Below are positions 25,190 through 35,600 of a stretch of 61,916 bases of DNA, piece after piece; the first letter of the stretch is position 1; each line of letters starts with the position of its first letter. The position numbers and the translations under genes are program-made. The DNA is taken from contig JAJEBU010000005.1 of the NCBI GenBank assembly GCA_022822375.1, forward strand, positions 1-61,916, written 5' to 3'. Origin of the DNA: Dehalococcoidia bacterium. GTDB lineage: Bacteria; Chloroflexota; Dehalococcoidia; Bin125. The notes below the pieces were generated by a model, which made no database searches, was not told the DNA's origin, and worked only from the letters and a program-made list of their open reading frames with translations.

Positions 25190-28100
25190 TCATCGGTCAG
25201 CGCTTTCCCAACCGTTGGGATAGACCTCCGCGGGCGAGATACTTAGACATGGGGTGGGGCCCTCATTTCGGGAGCTGCTGGGTGAAGTCACAGGCGTTGG
25301 GAGCGTTGGTGACCGCACAGGGCTCACGTCGAGCACGACGACGCTGTTTTTGCGGGACTCTTCATACGAGAGTGACTCCTCAAGTCGCGCCTTGAAGTCT
25401 TCAAGTGCCGATGGACGAATCCCCACGGGCGGAGGCGTCATTTCGGCGTCTTGCCACCACAACACCAGATAAATCCCATAGCCGGATGTGGCGGTGTCGC
25501 GGGCGTACTTCCCGATGAGCTGGGTCTTCATCGCCCTCCAGAGGTCGCGATGGCACACTTTCTTGATCTCCACTGGGACGTTGAAACTGGAGGAAGAGAC
25601 GCGGATATCCGAGCGCTTGTCACCCACATATTGCCCTTCTGGTTGGGCATCCACGCCTCGCGGCAACAGTGGGCGGAGGTGGTCCATTAGGGCGTCGCGA
25701 CACGAGTCCTCGTGCTTCGGGGACTCCGGCCGACCGTGCGAGTCCTCGTTCCAGTACTGGCGCCATTTGTCCGCGTTGCTGGATTTGATGTCTGATGCGA
25801 CGGTGTCGAGTCGCTCAAGGAGTAGCGCTGCCAGGTCGGCGGCATTCGCCGGTCCGGCGTCGCTCAGAGATTGCTGCAGCTGGCCAAGAGTGGGATGGAC
25901 AAAGGTCGCCTCACGGTGAAGGGCGCGCTGATACTCCCCGTTTCTGGCGATGAACTCGTGCCAGCGATTGAGATTGGGATTGGATGCGAGTGCGGCAAGT
26001 ACTTCTGTCGCATCACTTCCTGGCAAAGCCCCCAACTGCCGGATGAAGTGTCCGACTTGCTCGGATCCCTTCATCTCCGTGGTGACGGATCCTGACTCGT
26101 ACATGCTCCCTGGAGCGAACGACGGCCCCATGAGCTCGATCAGGACACGCAGCGTCTCCACGTTCAGCTCGAAGTCACCTGTTTCAAGTGACGGCGCGCC
26201 ACCCAAGAACTCGACGAGGTGTCTCGTTCGTCGTTCGTTCTCGCCGACGAATTGGACCATTCGATCTCTGAAACGCTCCGGGTCCACAATCGCTCCCGCC
26301 GCCAACCAATGCGTCCGCTGGGCCACGCTCATGCTCCTGGCACGCAACCTGGAGTCGATGAGTTGGACAAAGGAGGGTTGGTTGGGAAGTCGAAGCGCCT
26401 GCCAAAGAAGGGAGCGGAGCGCGGCCAACTTCTCGATACTTGCTCGCAGCGGAAACTTCGCCAGGACCTTGAGTATTGCGTCGTGACGGATTTCGGGAGC
26501 GTCGCTCATCAGCTCGATGGCCCTCAGGGCCGGCCAATAGAGCCCATCGTGGCGCAGCCTAGCGATAGCTGTCTCAGTGGCGACTGACGCCACGAGCCCC
26601 GGCGTTTGCTCCACCCAGACGTCGTGCCAATCAGGAGGTTGCGCGAAGCCCGCTGGACTGCAGTAGTAGAGCGCTAGAGCAGTCCGAATCTGATCCTCAG
26701 ACAGCTCCTGTAGTACCTCCGAGTCTCCGTTGTGCAAGCAATCAAGCCCTGCTTGTACGGGATAGGCGATCAAGTGCTGACGAGACTCCGTGCTGAGTCG
26801 GATGACCTCATCGGCCTCCGGCAAGTCACTGCGCCACAGCGACTGACACAGAGCGATCAGCGCCGCTTCAACCAGATCATTGTTGCCGCCCAGAAGATTG
26901 GCTAGACGGCCGATTGGCCCGCTTGGCTCCAGTTCGGACAGCGGATAGCGGAAGTACGCGTTCCCGAGGTCGCGAACCAGCGAAAGTGGCGCCTCGTTCT
27001 GGCGCAGCGCTTCAACATGCTCACGGACAAAGTCGATTCCTCGTTGACGTTCGGCCTCGCGTTTCGCAGCTCGTTCCGGATGCCAGCGGTTAGCGCGTTC
27101 CTGCTCGTGTTGACGGACGCCTTGAAGCAGTGCGGAGAGCTGATCCTCAGGCGCCTTGACCCCCTTTACGCGGGCGCGTAGCAGGTCAAGAGAAATGACG
27201 TCATCCAGATAGGACCGAAAGGCCTGCCTGAGCAGGAATGCTGAGGCCTCCGGGTGTGATGGTGCCAAGCGGACGGCATGCTCCGCGTACCAAGCCCCGA
27301 ATTCGGCAGGCAACGAGTAGCGCTGCATTGGGCCGATCACCGAGCGTTCCAGGTCAAACGTGTGTTCACCATGAGGCCAGCGGCTCAACCCATGCAGGAT
27401 CACTGACTTTTGAATGTCTGGGCGTTCCTCTAGCCAGGCGCGTACCTCTTCCAGAGCCTCCGCCTCGTATAGATCCACTTCTTCCATTGGAGGCACAGCA
27501 GCAGTCAACCAGGCATGGAGGTGAGGCACCGTCAGACTCTCGCCTTGCACCTTGAGTCCACGCGCAAGAAGGCGGAAAACGATGTCGCCCGCATTGTGTG
27601 AGTCCAGCGCGGGCCAGACGTCCTGGAAGCGAACTGACAACTCGTCCAACAAGTCGATCACGTCAAGATCAGAGGACTGTTGCAGGAGCTGGGTGTCCCA
27701 GAACAGCGATTCGAGCCCGTAGTAGTTTTGCCTCTCGCGCAGATTGAGAAAGTGCCAAACACGTCGCGGGGGTACCGCGTGTGGGTAGAGGAAACTCAGG
27801 AGCCTACCAGTCAGTTCGCCTTCGTGATCGGTGACAACGCCTGCATGGATATCTTCCAACAGCCTCTTGGCACCTTCTGTCGATTCGTCGTGGGCTTCCT
27901 TGATCATTAGCAGGGCGTCAAGCGCACTGGACCGAACATCGGGCCAACTGGACTGATCGCGAACAATCTCATACAGCAGTGGCGCCAGCTTGGGAGACGC
28001 AGCCCGTTTTCGGAGGAGGCCCAGCACAAACCTGGTCGAATGCTGCTCTTTGGTTTCCCTTGATGGTCTTCCTAAGACTTCGGCTAGCGTCGGCTCCATC

Positions 28101-29371
28101 TCTTCAGCAGTCAGGGGTGCCAGCGATAAACCAGACTCGGGTCCGCCTGAGTCGAGCAACAGCGGAGCGACGGCGTCCTGGCCGCAAAGGGCTTGCAGCA
28201 ACAGGCTGCGTTCGCCGACGCTGAAATCGGCCAGATCGCCGTACAGCGCCACCCCCACAAGGTCTCGTTCAATCAGGACGTCTCGGGATTGCGGACAAAG
28301 CGCGGCGATCCAGCCCGACAGACCTCGCATCTCACTCACCACGACGCCATCGGAGCCGCAGATCAAGGAAAGGATTCGCCGTACAGAAAGCCCTGCCTCA
28401 ATTCGACTCGCCAGGTAGCGGGCGGCTAGGAACTCAGCAACGTGCCGGTGGATCGGAGCAAACCGCCGCTGCCCGAGTCCGCGAAACAACCGCGTCGCGA
28501 CAGCTGCTCTGGCGACATCTACCGAAGTGGTGCCGAAGCTGTCGAGCGAGAAGTAGCCGACGTCGGAATCATGGAAATCCAGTGAGACTCCTGCAGATCC
28601 CGTGATCAGCAGGGCAGCGCGGACGAATCCTGCCGCGTTGAGCAGTTCTTCAAGTGGCGGCTGCGAGGCTCCAATCTGGTGCTCCTCATTTTGCTCGCGA
28701 GCCATGACCTTGCAAGCCATCTCGAACGTTGCTGTGCGGCTCGTCGGCCACTGCTCGCCACCACGGACCACTTCGGCAAGCATGTTGAGAGTCTGTGGGT
28801 TGGACAACAGATCGCCCACTCCTCGGAACTGTGCATTAGCGATGAACCCTTGAGGATCGCCGACCCGAGGATGGTCGCGCAAGATCAGCTCAATGTCATC
28901 ATCTGACAACGGGTCGAGGTGTAGGACTCTGATTTGCGAAGAGGGACTCACTCGCCTGAGTCGGCTCAGATCGTTGTTGCCCAACCAGTCGGCCTCGCGA
29001 CAAGCCAGCCGGAACTTCGGCCGGCCAAGCGCGTCAAGCCGATGCCGAATCTCGTCCAACGCAGTCCGAGCATCAACCGCTCCAGTTCTCACCTCGTCGA
29101 GTCCGTCGATGAAGAGCGCCTTGCCGTGCAGCTCCGGGTGACGGTCTAGGTCCAGCGTGAGGAAGTCGCGCGCGTCAACAAAGGCGGCCAGCTCTCCCGC
29201 TAGTTCGCACTCTTGTCTCAGCGCCGTGGACTTGCCTAGTCCTGGCTCGCCCAACAGAACGTAGGCAGGCGCAGATCGAAGCTCGCTCAGCCGGACAGAC
29301 ATAGTGTCGTCCTCCTGAGTACGGTCGTTCTTTACGACTTCGGTGCAGTTGCGCTCAACGATGGTTGTCAT
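25190..29371 (-). CDS. Giant NACHT-like NTPase with C-terminal PD-(D/E)XK-like nuclease domain
   Basis: About 1,393 residues from the ATG at 29371, which overlaps the upstream stop (ATGA). An ATG at 29302 with AGGAGG 8 bases upstream is an equally good start. Near the N-terminus LLGEPGLGKSTAL is Walker A and ALFIDGLDEVRTG Walker B in the DGLDE form of NACHT NTPases. IHRHVAEFLAARYLA follows as in NACHT winged-helix ends. The long middle (~400-1200) is helical, repeat-like. Around residue 1250, DIRVSSSSFNVPVEIKK followed by QLIGKY and YGIYLVLWW fits a restriction-endonuclease fold (D, then ExK). NTP-dependent nuclease sensors of this kind belong to the Avs/bNACHT defence proteins, but the nuclease is usually N-terminal. 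It sits behind an AAA/DUF4143 pseudogene in the same operon. Confidence 0.7.
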   Translation of the reverse strand: MTTIVERNCTEVVKNDRTQEDDTMSVRLSELRSAPAYVLLGEPGLGKSTALRQECELAGELAAFVDARDFLTLDLDRHPELHGKALFIDGLDEVRTGAVDARTALDEIRHRLDALGRPKFRLACREADWLGNNDLSRLRRVSPSSQIRVLHLDPLSDDDIELILRDHPRVGDPQGFIANAQFRGVGDLLSNPQTLNMLAEVVRGGEQWPTSRTATFEMACKVMAREQNEEHQIGASQPPLEELLNAAGFVRAALLITGSAGVSLDFHDSDVGYFSLDSFGTTSVDVARAAVATRLFRGLGQRRFAPIHRHVAEFLAARYLASRIEAGLSVRRILSLICGSDGVVVSEMRGLSGWIAALCPQSRDVLIERDLVGVALYGDLADFSVGERSLLLQALCGQDAVAPLLLDSGGPESGLSLAPLTAEEMEPTLAEVLGRPSRETKEQHSTRFVLGLLRKRAASPKLAPLLYEIVRDQSSWPDVRSSALDALLMIKEAHDESTEGAKRLLEDIHAGVVTDHEGELTGRLLSFLYPHAVPPRRVWHFLNLRERQNYYGLESLFWDTQLLQQSSDLDVIDLLDELSVRFQDVWPALDSHNAGDIVFRLLARGLKVQGESLTVPHLHAWLTAAVPPMEEVDLYEAEALEEVRAWLEERPDIQKSVILHGLSRWPHGEHTFDLERSVIGPMQRYSLPAEFGAWYAEHAVRLAPSHPEASAFLLRQAFRSYLDDVISLDLLRARVKGVKAPEDQLSALLQGVRQHEQERANRWHPERAAKREAERQRGIDFVREHVEALRQNEAPLSLVRDLGNAYFRYPLSELEPSGPIGRLANLLGGNNDLVEAALIALCQSLWRSDLPEADEVIRLSTESRQHLIAYPVQAGLDCLHNGDSEVLQELSEDQIRTALALYYCSPAGFAQPPDWHDVWVEQTPGLVASVATETAIARLRHDGLYWPALRAIELMSDAPEIRHDAILKVLAKFPLRASIEKLAALRSLLWQALRLPNQPSFVQLIDSRLRARSMSVAQRTHWLAAGAIVDPERFRDRMVQFVGENERRTRHLVEFLGGAPSLETGDFELNVETLRVLIELMGPSFAPGSMYESGSVTTEMKGSEQVGHFIRQLGALPGSDATEVLAALASNPNLNRWHEFIARNGEYQRALHREATFVHPTLGQLQQSLSDAGPANAADLAALLLERLDTVASDIKSSNADKWRQYWNEDSHGRPESPKHEDSCRDALMDHLRPLLPRGVDAQPEGQYVGDKRSDIRVSSSSFNVPVEIKKVCHRDLWRAMKTQLIGKYARDTATSGYGIYLVLWWQDAEMTPPPVGIRPSALEDFKARLEESLSYEESRKNSVVVLDVSPVRSPTLPTPVTSPSSSRNEGPTPCLSISPAEVYPNGWESADR

Positions 29372-30624
29372 GGCTCTTGCAACCATTCATCCGCTGGCGC
29401 TGCTAGGAACTCGTTCAGGGGAATGTCGTTCTCACTCACAATCAGAGATGGTGGTGCGGCAAAGCGCCGCTCAAAGTCCCTCAGCGAGAACTCGTTGGCC
29501 GGACCGACACCGCTCTTGACCTCGACCGCCCGAACCGCATGTCCTCTCTGGAGCACGAAATCGACCTCGCTGCCGCCATCCCGCCAATGGGACACGCTTA
29601 CGCTCGGCGATGCGGAGTTGAGCAGGTGCGCGCCTACACAGCTCTCGACCAATCGACCCCAATAGGTGCGATCGGCCCTCGCTTCGGCGAACGTGTACCC
29701 GGAAGTCGCGGTCATCAATGCCGTGTTGCGAATGGCGAGCTTCGGGCTTGCGCCACGTCGGCGCTGCACGCTTCCGGAGTGCTTGGGCAGGCCCGTCAAC
29801 AAGCCTGCCGTGGACAGCAAGTCGAGATAACGCGCCAGGGTCGTCGTGTTGCCGGCATCCTGCAGCTGCCCAAGCATCTTGTTGTAAGAGAGAATCTGGC
29901 CAGAGTAGGATGCGCCGAGCTCAAACACCCTTTTGAGCAGCGCCGGTTTGTCCACACGTGTCATCGCCAGTAAGTCCCGCTCCAGATGAGGTTCGATCAG
30001 CGACTGCTGAATGTAGCTGCGCCAGCGATCTTCATCAGCTACCAAGCCGGCGGCGCCCGGATACCCACCGAAGTAGATGTACTGGTCAAGCGTGAAGTTG
30101 AAGGCAGTCGCCATTTCTGGGAACGACCAATTGGTCACGGGGATCGACTCGAAGCGCCCTGCCAGGCTCTCGCTCAGGCCGGACTGAATCGCCAGCGGCG
30201 CTGAGCCGAGCAAGACCACATGCATTGTCAGGTTGTTGGCGCGATCGGCGTCCCAGAGACCCTTGACAACCTCGGACCAGTTCGGAATCTTCTGAATCTC
30301 GTCGAAGACCAGCACGAGCCTGGCGCCGGACTGCATCGTTAGCCGCCGGGAGCCCTCCCACTGCCTGGTCAGCCATTCGGCATCCCGACCCTGGTTCAAG
30401 GGCAGAGATGGTATGAGGGAGACACTTGTGGAGATTCCGCTAGAGGTTGGCTCAGGCTCGTCAACCGCCAGATACCTGCTCGGGAGACTAGTCTGGCGAA
30501 GGGCCTACCTGATGATGGTCGTCTTGCCAGTCTGCCGGGGGCCGAAGAGCGTGATGAGCCGCGCCGGTTCCTCAGAGAATCGGTCAACGACCGTCGCGAC
30601 GGTGGCCCGCTCGAATCCTGCCAT
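29368..30624 (-). pseudogene. AAA_14/DUF4143 ATPase interrupted by one in-frame amber codon
   Basis: The frame from the ATG at 30624 to the stop at 29368 is continuous (419 codons) except for a TAG at 30505-30507 (codon 40), where relatives would have a residue between TTIIR and ALRQTS. The P-loop GPRQTGKTT lies before the stop. LVLVFDEIQKIPNWSEVVKG, LLGSAPLAIQSGLSESLAGR and FYFGGYPG-like sequence are typical of AAA_14. SEVDFVLQRGHAVRAVEVKS is the DUF4143/nuclease-like C-terminal end. These ATPases are common orphan or toxin-like genes. Without readthrough the product lacks its P-loop. The stop overlaps the next gene (ATGA), so the pair evolved as an operon. Confidence 0.75.
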
Positions 30625-30833
30625 GAAGGCAGGTTACTCTCCTGAGCAAGATTACTCAAGAGGGTAAATTCAAGGAGGCCTACGAGAGGCCAGCTGTCTT
30701 CGCTGGCCAAGTGGGGCGTCGCTGACGATAAGCCAAGCCGGGGATGGCTGGCCATCACGCTCTACGACGGAATCTCTGTTCTAGGTGCGCGCTAGACATC
30801 ACAGCTCCACGACGCAGACAGATGTTCGCAGTT

Positions 30834-31085
30834 CAGTATACGACGGCCCAACCATCATGTACCGAATTGCGAACCCCTTCGGCGAGCGCCACTTTAGCGG
30901 CATCTGTGCGGCCAATTGGACTGTCTTCCGGCATCGGGATCGTGTAGTTGATCACGGCCCGGCCGGGCTCGACGTCGATCCGCTTGATGAACGTGCGGAG
31001 GAACGCCTTCGACTCGGTGATGTCGCTGGTGCGCAGGAACTCGGCCAAGTCGGCGGCGACTTCAGCCTTGTCGAGCAGCACGCGG
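30834..31085 (-). pseudogene. Serine recombinase C-terminal relic
   Basis: VAADLAEFLRTSDITESKAF then LRTFIKRIDVEPGRAVINYT and IPMPEDSPIG resemble the C-terminal tail of large serine recombinases. Only ~80 residues remain; it abuts the surface-protein relic in the opposite orientation. Confidence 0.55.
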
Positions 31086-31089
31086 AGCT

Positions 31090-32066
31090 AGACGGCACGG
31101 GTCCGGTCACCATCTCCCAGGCGCTGGCGACGGTGGCGGGCCGGAGCAACACGGTGGCCTTTGACTACAGGGCGAGGTCCGGCACGGGCGGCGCCACCAA
31201 CGGTCTGAGCGCGACCTGGAACGGCGTCGAGATCGCTCCGGGCCTCACGTTCACCGGTGCATGGCAGAGCCACACCGCGCAGGTGACCGGTACCGGCTCA
31301 GACACGCTCGCGATCTCCGACACAGGCACCGCCGACGGAGTCGGCACGTTTCGGGACAACGTGACCGTGACGGCTCTCGATTCACAGCCGCCGGTGGTGA
31401 CGCCGGTCGTCAGCATCACGGGCGGCAGCGCGATCACGGAGGGCGGCACGGCCAGCTTCACGATCACGGCGAGTCCGGCCCCAGCGAGTTCCATCACGGT
31501 CAACATCGGCGTCTCCCAGAACGGCGCCTTCGCCGCCTCTGGCGCGGCCACCGTCAGCGTCAGCTTCGCGACCACGACCCACACGATCAGCACCGCAGAC
31601 GACAGCGTCGACGAGGCTGACGGCTCGGTCACAGCGACGCTCAAGGACGTCAGCGGCTACACGATCTCAGGCTCGAACGGCGCGGCCACCGTCAACGTTG
31701 CGGACAACGACGCCGCGGGTGGATGTAGATCCGCTCGATATCGAGGTGGTTGAGGCCTCGGCGGCCGAGGGCGGCTACCTGACCTTCACCGTGCGCCTCT
31801 CGCGGGCGCCGCGAGGCGCTCACGCTCATATGGAACACGGCCACCGCCTGGGACGAAGACGAGCGCGCGCATGAGGGCTCCGACTACGAGTACGTTTACG
31901 ACGATCTCGTCTTCGGTTCGGGCGACAGCGAAGTGACGGGCCAGGTCTGGCTGTACGAGGACAGCGACGCGGAGCGCAGCGAGGCCTTCAAGGTCCAGGT
32001 CTTCCTGCCCGCAACTTCTGGCCGCCAGATGCGCCCGGCGTGATGCGCATCATTGACGCCGACTGA
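31090..32066 (+). pseudogene. Calx-beta-type surface protein relic
   Basis: A frame encodes SITGGSAITEGGTASFTITA, then ADDSVDEADGSVTATLKDVS and NGAATVNVADNDAA, a Calx-beta repeat. It is preceded by a beta-rich segment and followed, after a frameshift near 31715, by a second repeat (DIEVVEASAAEGGYLTFTVR) with a further frameshift. There is no start or signal peptide. A fragment of a large exported adhesion-like protein. Confidence 0.6.
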
Positions 32067-32673
32067 GCTGGAACGGCGCTGGCGATCGACGTTCTCGGTC
32101 GGCCGCCAGCGCCGTGGACGCGCCCCAGCCCGGACCAGTCACGGTCGAAGTGCCGGTTGAGGTGATAGTGCAAGTCCCCGTCCAACCGCTCGCGCGCGAC
32201 TCGGCGCGTCCCTCGGAGCAGGTCGATGCCGGGCTGGTCTCCCTGGAGCAGGCGAGGCGGGCGAAGCGATCGGCGCGGACCTCCTCGCCGGCGTCTGGCA
32301 GGCTGGCTGCTGATCGCCAGTTGCTGCCCGACTCGGCGTGAGGCGCGCTCGCCGGGCAACTCCGCGAGGGCGGACCCCCAATCGGCGCCGCGCTGCTGGG
32401 CCGCGCTGAATCCGACGACCGACGCGGGGGACGCTGGCTGATCGAGTCCGTGAATGATGACGACGGGCGTAGGGCGAATGAGACGATCCAGACACCCGGC
32501 GCTGTCTGCCAGGGGTCGAGCCGAGGCGTGGGCATCAGCCAGCGATCAGAGCACTGGGCCGACAAAGGTGTTCGAGGCCGTTGATTCAGCCCTCAACGCC
32601 CGCTCTTGCATCGTTCCGCCCGTCGGGACCCGGCAGGAGTGCTTGACCAGTTGGCCGCTGATATCGTTCCATT
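32067..32673. other. Unassigned stretch before the second giant NTPase
   Basis: A short plus-strand frame (GPVTVEVPVEVIVQVPVQPL) and an LLGRAESDDRRGGRWLIESV segment in another frame hint at relics, but no gene is supported. Confidence 0.3.
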
Positions 32674-35600
32674 ATGTCTGATTTCGTGCGCGAGGATGCA
32701 TTTCCAAGTCTTCGCGGTGGCGCAGCGACTAAGACCGCCGACCTCTATGAGCGCGCCTGGACCGTTCAAAGCCTGCTGGACCTGCTCAGCGGTGAAATCA
32801 CGCAACTTCGTCTGGAGGAGCAAGGGCCGGACGGCCTCGGCGTTGAGTTTTCCCGCGTCTTGAAGAGCGGCGAGGTCGAGTATCACTCCGTCAAGCGTCA
32901 AGCCCCCGATTCGGCTGGGCGCTGGTCACCGGCCGAGATCACCAAGCAAGCCCGATCCGGCGCTCGGTCGATCCTCTCAGATCTCTTCGGCCATCTGGCG
33001 AACAATGAGACGTGCCGAGCGGTATTCGTCAGCCAAGACGGCGTGGCGCACTTGCGTGAGGCGGCGGAGCGGGCGCGAGCTTCGACAAGCTTGGAAGAGT
33101 TTCTTGGGCGCATCTCAGGAGAACAAAGTCGCGCCTTCAACGACCGAGTCGCTCCCCTCGCCGGCACACCCGCTGAAGCATTCACCAAACTCAGGGATTG
33201 CGAGTTTGCCACGATCGGGCATCGTGAACTCGTGCGTCACATTGAGCAGCGCGTCGCAGCGCTGATCGGCCGTCTCGACGGCGGTGAGACAGATCCCACG
33301 CTAGTGAGGGTGATGCTTGAGGATTTCGCCTGCAGCCGGCTGGGGCAAACCGTTGAGGCGGAGGACGTCAGGGAGAGGTTGGCCGCGCATGGCTACCGCG
33401 AACAACGCCTGCCCTCCCAAGAACACACTCTGCAGCAGATTCAAGCCCGCACCGATGCCTATCTCGGTCGAGTTGAGCAGGCGTTGATCAACGGCGCCCC
33501 GATCGCGCGGTCCCAATCGGTCGAAATCGCGGAGAGGCTAGCGAATGCCGACCAGCCACTCGTGCTCGACGGCGAAGCTGGGGTTGGCAAGAGCTGCGTC
33601 CTGGCGCAGGTCGTGCGACGGCTCGATGCAGCAGGGGTCGTCTCCCTCGCGTTCCCCGCGAGCGATCTGAGAGGGGCGTTCTCCTCGCCCGAGGTCGGCC
33701 AGCGCCTGAGCTTAGGAGACTCCCCGGCCAGGTCTCTCGCGCTCGTCGCACAAGGGCGCCCCGCCGTCCTCTGCATCGACCAACTCGACGCCTTGGCCGG
33801 GGAAACTGAGAGGAACGATCTCGGCCACCGCGTCCTCCGAGAGCTGGTGAGCGAAGCCACCCAGTATCCAAATCTTCGAATACTGTTCGGCTGCCGCTCG
33901 TTCGACCTCGAAGAGGAAACGTCGCTCAAGTGGCTCACCGGGGGTCCTTCGCCGGTGGCAGGCAAGATCGAGGTGACCACGCTGACGGTCGAAGATGTGC
34001 GGAGCGCGCTCGAACTGGCCGCGATCGACCCTCGTGAACTTAGCGAGAGCCAGACTGATCTGCTCCGCACTCCGCTCCACCTCTACCTGTTCATTGAGGC
34101 TGCGCAATCGCGCGAGCTTCGCTTTGCAGCGATCGATGACCTGTTCGATGCCTACTGGACGGAGAAGTCGAAGCGAGTATCGCGTCGCCCGCTGGTCGCG
34201 AGCGGCGGTTGGTCGGCGGCAATCTCCACGCTCAGCGACGCGCTCAGCAAGCGCGAATCCCACACCGCCCCGGACTATGAACTGCTCGATTCGCACCAGG
34301 AGACGGCGTCCGCACTGGCATCGGAGTCGGTCGTGTTCATCCAGCAGGGCGAGGTCGGCTTCTTCCACGAATCGTTCTTCGACTACGCATTCGCGCGCAG
34401 CTTTGCCGCACAGCAGCGCGACCTAGTGACATGGCTGAGAGAGGACGCGCAGGGATACTTCCGTCGCAGGCAAGTTCTCGGCGTGCTCGTCTTTCTGCGC
34501 CGTCGAAGAGCCGATCGAAGTCGATATCTGCAATGGCTTGAGCACTTGTTGGTGGATGGAGAAGTCCGGTTCCACATCAAGAAGAGTGTGTTGGATTGGC
34601 TCCGCTCTCTCTCCGACCCTTTAGAGAGTGAATGGGAGGTCCTCCTTGGCTTGGACCCCTCGCTGGGTGCTCACCTCTGGGAAGTGCCCAGGAACTCCGT
34701 GCCTTGGTTCGACCTTCTCCAGAAGAGTGGCCAGTGGAGCCGATGGCTGCGGGCTGACTCCGAGCAGATTGACAGAGCCGTTCGACTGCTTGGTGCTCCT
34801 GAGGTAATGACGGAGCGGACAGCTGCGGTCGTCAAACTTGTTGAGCAGAATCGCGACGACTCCGTCGAGTGGCGAGATCGGCAGTGGTGGTTGGCGAGAT
34901 GGGGTGACGGATATGGAAACCCCGAGAAACAGCGATGGCTGTTAAGCCTGATCGCGTCCGAGCCGATGGGTGATTCAGGCGCCAACCGTGTGCGTGGCGA
35001 TGTGATCTCTTCAATCCTGCACGGTGTTCTGCGCGTGGATCCGCCTTTCTCCGCGACGATTGTTGGTGCCTGGTTCGATCGCCGAGTTCCTCTGATGCTG
35101 GCGAGTGGCTCAGCTGACCGGTTTCACGATCGGTGGGAACTGGACGTTGAAGATTGGGCCCTAGCCGACTGCGCGAACTCAGAACCACTGGCATTCGTCC
35201 AGGAGATGTTCCCTCGACTCTTCATGCTGGAACAGGTAGCTCCACTGACGTTCATTGGGCCGCCTGGGGAAACGAGCCATGGCCGGCCTGATATTCACTC
35301 TCTGGCGGCGGAATCGATGGCGCAGGTAGCCAGCGCAGACCCAGGCGCCCTGAAGGAGCTGGTTGCCTCCGTGTCAGGTAGTCAGGTGGCGTGGACTCGG
35401 TGGACGTGTACTGCATGGTTGAACGCCATGAGCAACAATCCTGAAGTCTTCGCCGACGAAATCGTGCGATTCATTCTGCAGGACCCCAATCACCGGCTTG
35501 ATTTGGGATACAGCTGGGGCATTGGAAGTGCGGAGATCTTTGTCGCCGTTAGTCGGACAGCGGTGGCGGCCGCCACGGCTCTCTGCCCGGAGGATGTGTT

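Noticed and set aside
30785-31753. Single 322-codon gene
   Set aside because: Its first 100 codons are antisense to a recombinase relic and the rest is a Calx-beta fragment without signal peptide; a chance fusion of relics.
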